From positions 10,085,626 through 10,149,625 of the forward strand of contig JAKSZU010000008.1 in NCBI GenBank assembly GCA_026018925.1: DNA of 64,000 nucleotides, given 5' to 3'. Position numbers and translations under genes: made by a program. The notes beneath the pieces were generated by a model, which saw only the letters and a list, made by a program, of their open reading frames with translations, was not told the DNA's origin and made no database searches. Each line of letters starts with the position of its first letter. Positions within the stretch are counted from its first letter, which is position 1. Shown here one piece after another: positions 61,513-64,000 of this stretch. The stretch is from Tupaia tana (Eukaryota; Chordata; Mammalia; Scandentia; Tupaiidae).

Positions 61513-61687
61513 CCCCCAGGGGGGATGGCCATACCGCAATTCCTTCTCCTCCATTCTCCTCTCAGGATCTTGGACACGCATGCACACACACGCATCTGGC
61601 GTGAGTTTAAGCCATCGGGTCCGGGACTCCAACCGCTATTGACTACATGGGAGTCCAGCAATATAGCCATTACGCTAACTGCTGGTC
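61418..61687 (-). repeat. tRNA-derived SINE, A head and body with D-like 3' end and expanded (GA)n
   Basis: Head CTAACTGCTGGTCCC and body GAAATCACCCCCAGGGGG are A type. The 3' end CCTGAGGGTGTGGGTACTCC is D-like, and the GA tract (61455-61506) is much longer than usual. Recombinant or nested. Confidence 0.82.
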
Positions 61688-61697
61688 CCTCCCCTTT

Positions 61698-61825
61698 TTT
61701 TGGATTCTGGGCACTCATGTACATAGGTCCAATGTGTCTCTCAAGCTGCTAGATCTGGGACTTGAACTGAGAGGTTGTCCATATGGGATGCAGCCACCTT
61801 AACCACCATGCCACAGCTGGCCCTA
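61698..61825 (-). repeat. tRNA-derived SINE, D type, head half
   Basis: ATTCTGGGCACTCATGTACA, CAAGCTGCTAGATCTGGGAC, TTGAACTGAGAGGTTGTCC, head GCCACAGCTGGCCC. Its 3' half may be the D-like sequence at 61418-61450, on the other side of the A insertion. Confidence 0.82.
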
Positions 61826-62164
61826 TCTTTATCTCTTGAAGCTAATTTATAAGTATAAAGTCAGAGTGATGATTTTCTCATAAAATTTTTCTGGATCTCT
61901 TTCAACAGAGAGCGGGTCTGAGTGTGTATACAGAGTGCAGGCCTGAGTGTGTATCTTTGTGTGTCTGTCTGTGAGTGTGTTTGTGGCAGAGAGGCAAATA
62001 TCTATTTAGAGATGATTTCTGGCTATGCTCCTTAAATTTTAGAATGTGATATTAAGCCTGTCTCACTGATGACTACAACAAGCTTATTGTTCTGCTTCAG
62101 TGTGTAACAGAAAATACCAATACTTGAGGTTATTACAAGCAATTAAACATCAGATTTCCTGCCT

Positions 62165-62365
62165 TGCAGCTTTCACCAGGGAACATTTGGCAACGTGTTG
62201 AAATGTCTTTGGTTGTCACAACTGGGGTTGGGGTGGGATGGAGGGGTGTTACTGAATACTGGTCAAGGATGCTACTAAATAGCCCATGACACTGGGGATG
62301 GCCCCCAATGACAAATCATTCTCTGGCTTGAAACGTCAACGCATTGCGGCTGAGGAACTCTTGGT
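62165..62365 (+). mobile_element. MER5A (hAT-Charlie nonautonomous DNA transposon)
   Basis: GGGAACATTTGGCAACGTGT, TGGTTGTCACAACTGGGGTT, GTCAAGGATGCTACTAAATA, GGATGGCCCCCAATGACAAA and GAAACGTCAACGCATTGCGG follow the MER5A consensus throughout. Confidence 0.88.
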
Positions 62366-62559
62366 AGAGGAGCAGGTCTGTTGGCGTCTGCAGACATGTC
62401 TTCATTTTCTCATTGGCCTCCAGGTAACTTAGACTCCTGTAGCTCTGCCATCCGCATCTCACTGTCGTGCAGAAATGCATGGTATGCTGCATTGTGGTGC
62501 TGTACCTACCGTGTAACCCTCAGCTTCTTGTTGGGCTTCTTCTTCAGCTTAGTTTCACT

Positions 62560-62850
62560 TTTTCCTGATGTCACCATAGTTTTTATTGCGCTACATGAAA
62601 AATCGCTGACTGAACTCTGAAAGTGAGACACAGAAACATACTTAGATATATCACCGGTCACTTGATGACGGAGGTGCTTTCTGAGAGACGTGTCGTCAGG
62701 TGATGTCGCTGCTGTGTAACCTCACAGAGTGTGCATACACAAACCTCAGTGGCACTCCTAGCAGCATGGTGTAGTCCATGGCCTCGCTGCGCTGTGTGTG
62801 GTCAATTGTTGACTGAAACTTCATTACACGCTGCAGGACCGCATTTCTGA
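62560..62850 (+). repeat. Old mammalian interspersed repeat, family not named
   Basis: TATCACCGGTCACTTGATGA, TCTGAGAGACGTGTCGTCAG, GTAACCTCACAGAGTGTGC, ATACACAAACCTCAGTGGC and TTGACTGAAACTTCATTACA correspond to a known eutherian repeat whose consensus I recognise but whose name I cannot give with confidence. Decayed. Confidence 0.5.
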
Positions 62851-63744
62851 GTATAGGATACTGGGTTGTTGATGGTGAAAATCTGAGTCCAAAGTGGACG
62901 TTGACTGCTGCTTCTTGGTCGGTTGTATGCACATAAGTCGGACTCTGCATTTCATGTCCTTTTCTGGTCCCTACCATGCGTTAGTTTCCATGAGCTCATC
63001 TTGTTTCCCTTTTATTGTTAAGAGAAACAAAACCAAAAAACCCCACTTCGTTCAGCAATTCACTGCCGCCTTCCTCTGTGTGAGGTGGCTCAACTCAGAG
63101 TTACGCAAATGGGGATGAACACGTGGGGGGGACCACGGCGGCGATGTCCTTAGGAAGCTGCACACGGGTCCGGCCCTGGCTGTTCTTGTCCTGTCCCCTC
63201 TCCCGCCACACCAGCTCCTTCTCCGCACTCGGCTCGTTCCGGTGCTGGGACCTGGCGCGGCCTGTTTCTTCCTTACACCCTGGTCACTTCTGAGACTCCA
63301 GCTGAGCACTCTGCATCCCTCCAGAGCCCACGGAGGTCAGTCCTCAGGACACCGAGAACTCGTCTTTGTGTCTAGTACAACTCTTCATGATTACATTTCA
63401 TCTTTTAAATTCTTAATGTAGGACAAAACTAAAAAATACTTGGAATCCCATAGCTGCAGGTGAGCACTGTGGTTCCCCTCACAAATACGGTATAATGCTA
63501 TTTGTACCATTTTTACCTTTTTCTCACTTAAATATATTTTGAACATCTTTTTATACCAATAAGTATGTATGGAAAATGGTTTAATAGCGATTTTTTTTGG
63601 TTTTTGTATTGTTATGTCATGTTCTAGATCAGTTTTTTGAATTAACCTGAAGGCCAGTTTGATGGTTCAACCAATATTCCAATTTACCAAAAGACTTCCT
63701 TCTTTTAACAACTTGAATAATGTTTCTATTTTTAAAAACAACTT
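62851..63744. other. Unique interval at right end
   Basis: A GC-rich patch (63,110-63,370) with several CpGs but far smaller than the 12.3-kb island, then AT-rich DNA. No gene recognised. Confidence 0.35.
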
Positions 63745-63862
63745 TTTTTATTAAAATATTTATTCATGATAGAGCATGTATTTGCTCATGAGAGAGAAAG
63801 AGATAAAGGGGAGGGGGACCCCCAATGGGGCCTGACCACACGGGAGTTCTTCAGTTGGCACA
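63745..63862 (-). repeat. tRNA-derived SINE, E/D type, partial
   Basis: Antisense: TTTATTAAAATATTTATTCA, TAGAGCATGTATTTGCTCAT, GAGGGGGACCCCCAATGGGG. The head is missing. Confidence 0.72.
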
Positions 63863-64000
63863 TCAACATTGATATTTCTGCAATTTAAAAAATAAAATTC
63901 TAATTCAGGTTTAAATTTAAATTTAGAAGGATCAGAAAGAAATTGGAACTTAGTTTAAAATCATAAAAACGTAAGATGGGTAAAGTAAAAAGGAAATTAG

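Overview
This window is nuclear DNA from a placental mammal. The evidence is fossil repeats shared across mammals (MIR, L2, MaLR LTRs, hAT-Charlie elements, L1 pieces) overlaid by a very dense, lineage-specific set of tRNA-derived SINEs, plus one classical CpG island. The SINE head has an intact RNA polymerase III A box (TAGCGTAATGG) and B box (GGTTCAAGTCC) and looks most like a tRNA-Ser/Leu body. I see no Alu, rodent B1/B2, carnivore CAN, or artiodactyl, horse or Afrotherian SINE. A laurasiatherian such as a bat or a eulipotyphlan is my best guess, but I cannot name the species.

I call about 90 SINE copies in five related groups, lettered here for convenience. A is about 240 bp, the cleanest and probably youngest; head GGGACCAGCAGTTAGCGTAA, end GCCCTATAGCAAAAACCTCT. 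B is about 150-180 bp with a short pyrimidine body and a tail carrying AATAAA plus TTCTTTAAA, which fits the T+ class of SINEs. C has a B-like head on an A-like body. D is older, with heads like CCATAGCCTAGTGGTTA and a GGCAATTAAAA end. E is the most diverged and ends in AAATAAATAAACTTTTAA. Many copies keep target-site duplications (TSDs), so nested insertion order can be read directly.

Layout: 1-5 kb holds a reverse-strand L1 remnant (about 2.04-4.86 kb) broken up by SINEs. 5-12 kb is mixed unique sequence, an old hAT element split by a SINE, a MaLR LTR and a short palindrome. 12.3-13.5 kb is a CpG island with octamer, ETS, GC-box, C/EBP and CRE-like motifs and a strong plus-strand splice donor at 12,950: the likely promoter and first exon of a gene running rightward. 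13.5-17 kb is nearly SINE-free. 17-35 kb has almost only minus-strand SINEs. 35-50 kb is mixed, with a solo ERV LTR (39,274-39,625) inside a SINE. 50-61.4 kb has mostly plus-strand SINEs. 61.8-63.7 kb holds a MER5A copy and an old unclassified repeat.

I recognise no protein-coding exon with confidence. The reading frames are short, overlap SINEs or lie in GC-rich island sequence. The best reading is a first exon plus a very long first intron, or promoter plus intergenic DNA. The biology on show is retroposon dynamics: repeated insertion into the A-rich tails of older SINEs, composite SINEs flanked by a single TSD, internally deleted and B-box-less copies, a palindromic MITE-like family, and a strong strand bias. 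I found no new enzymatic or defence system.
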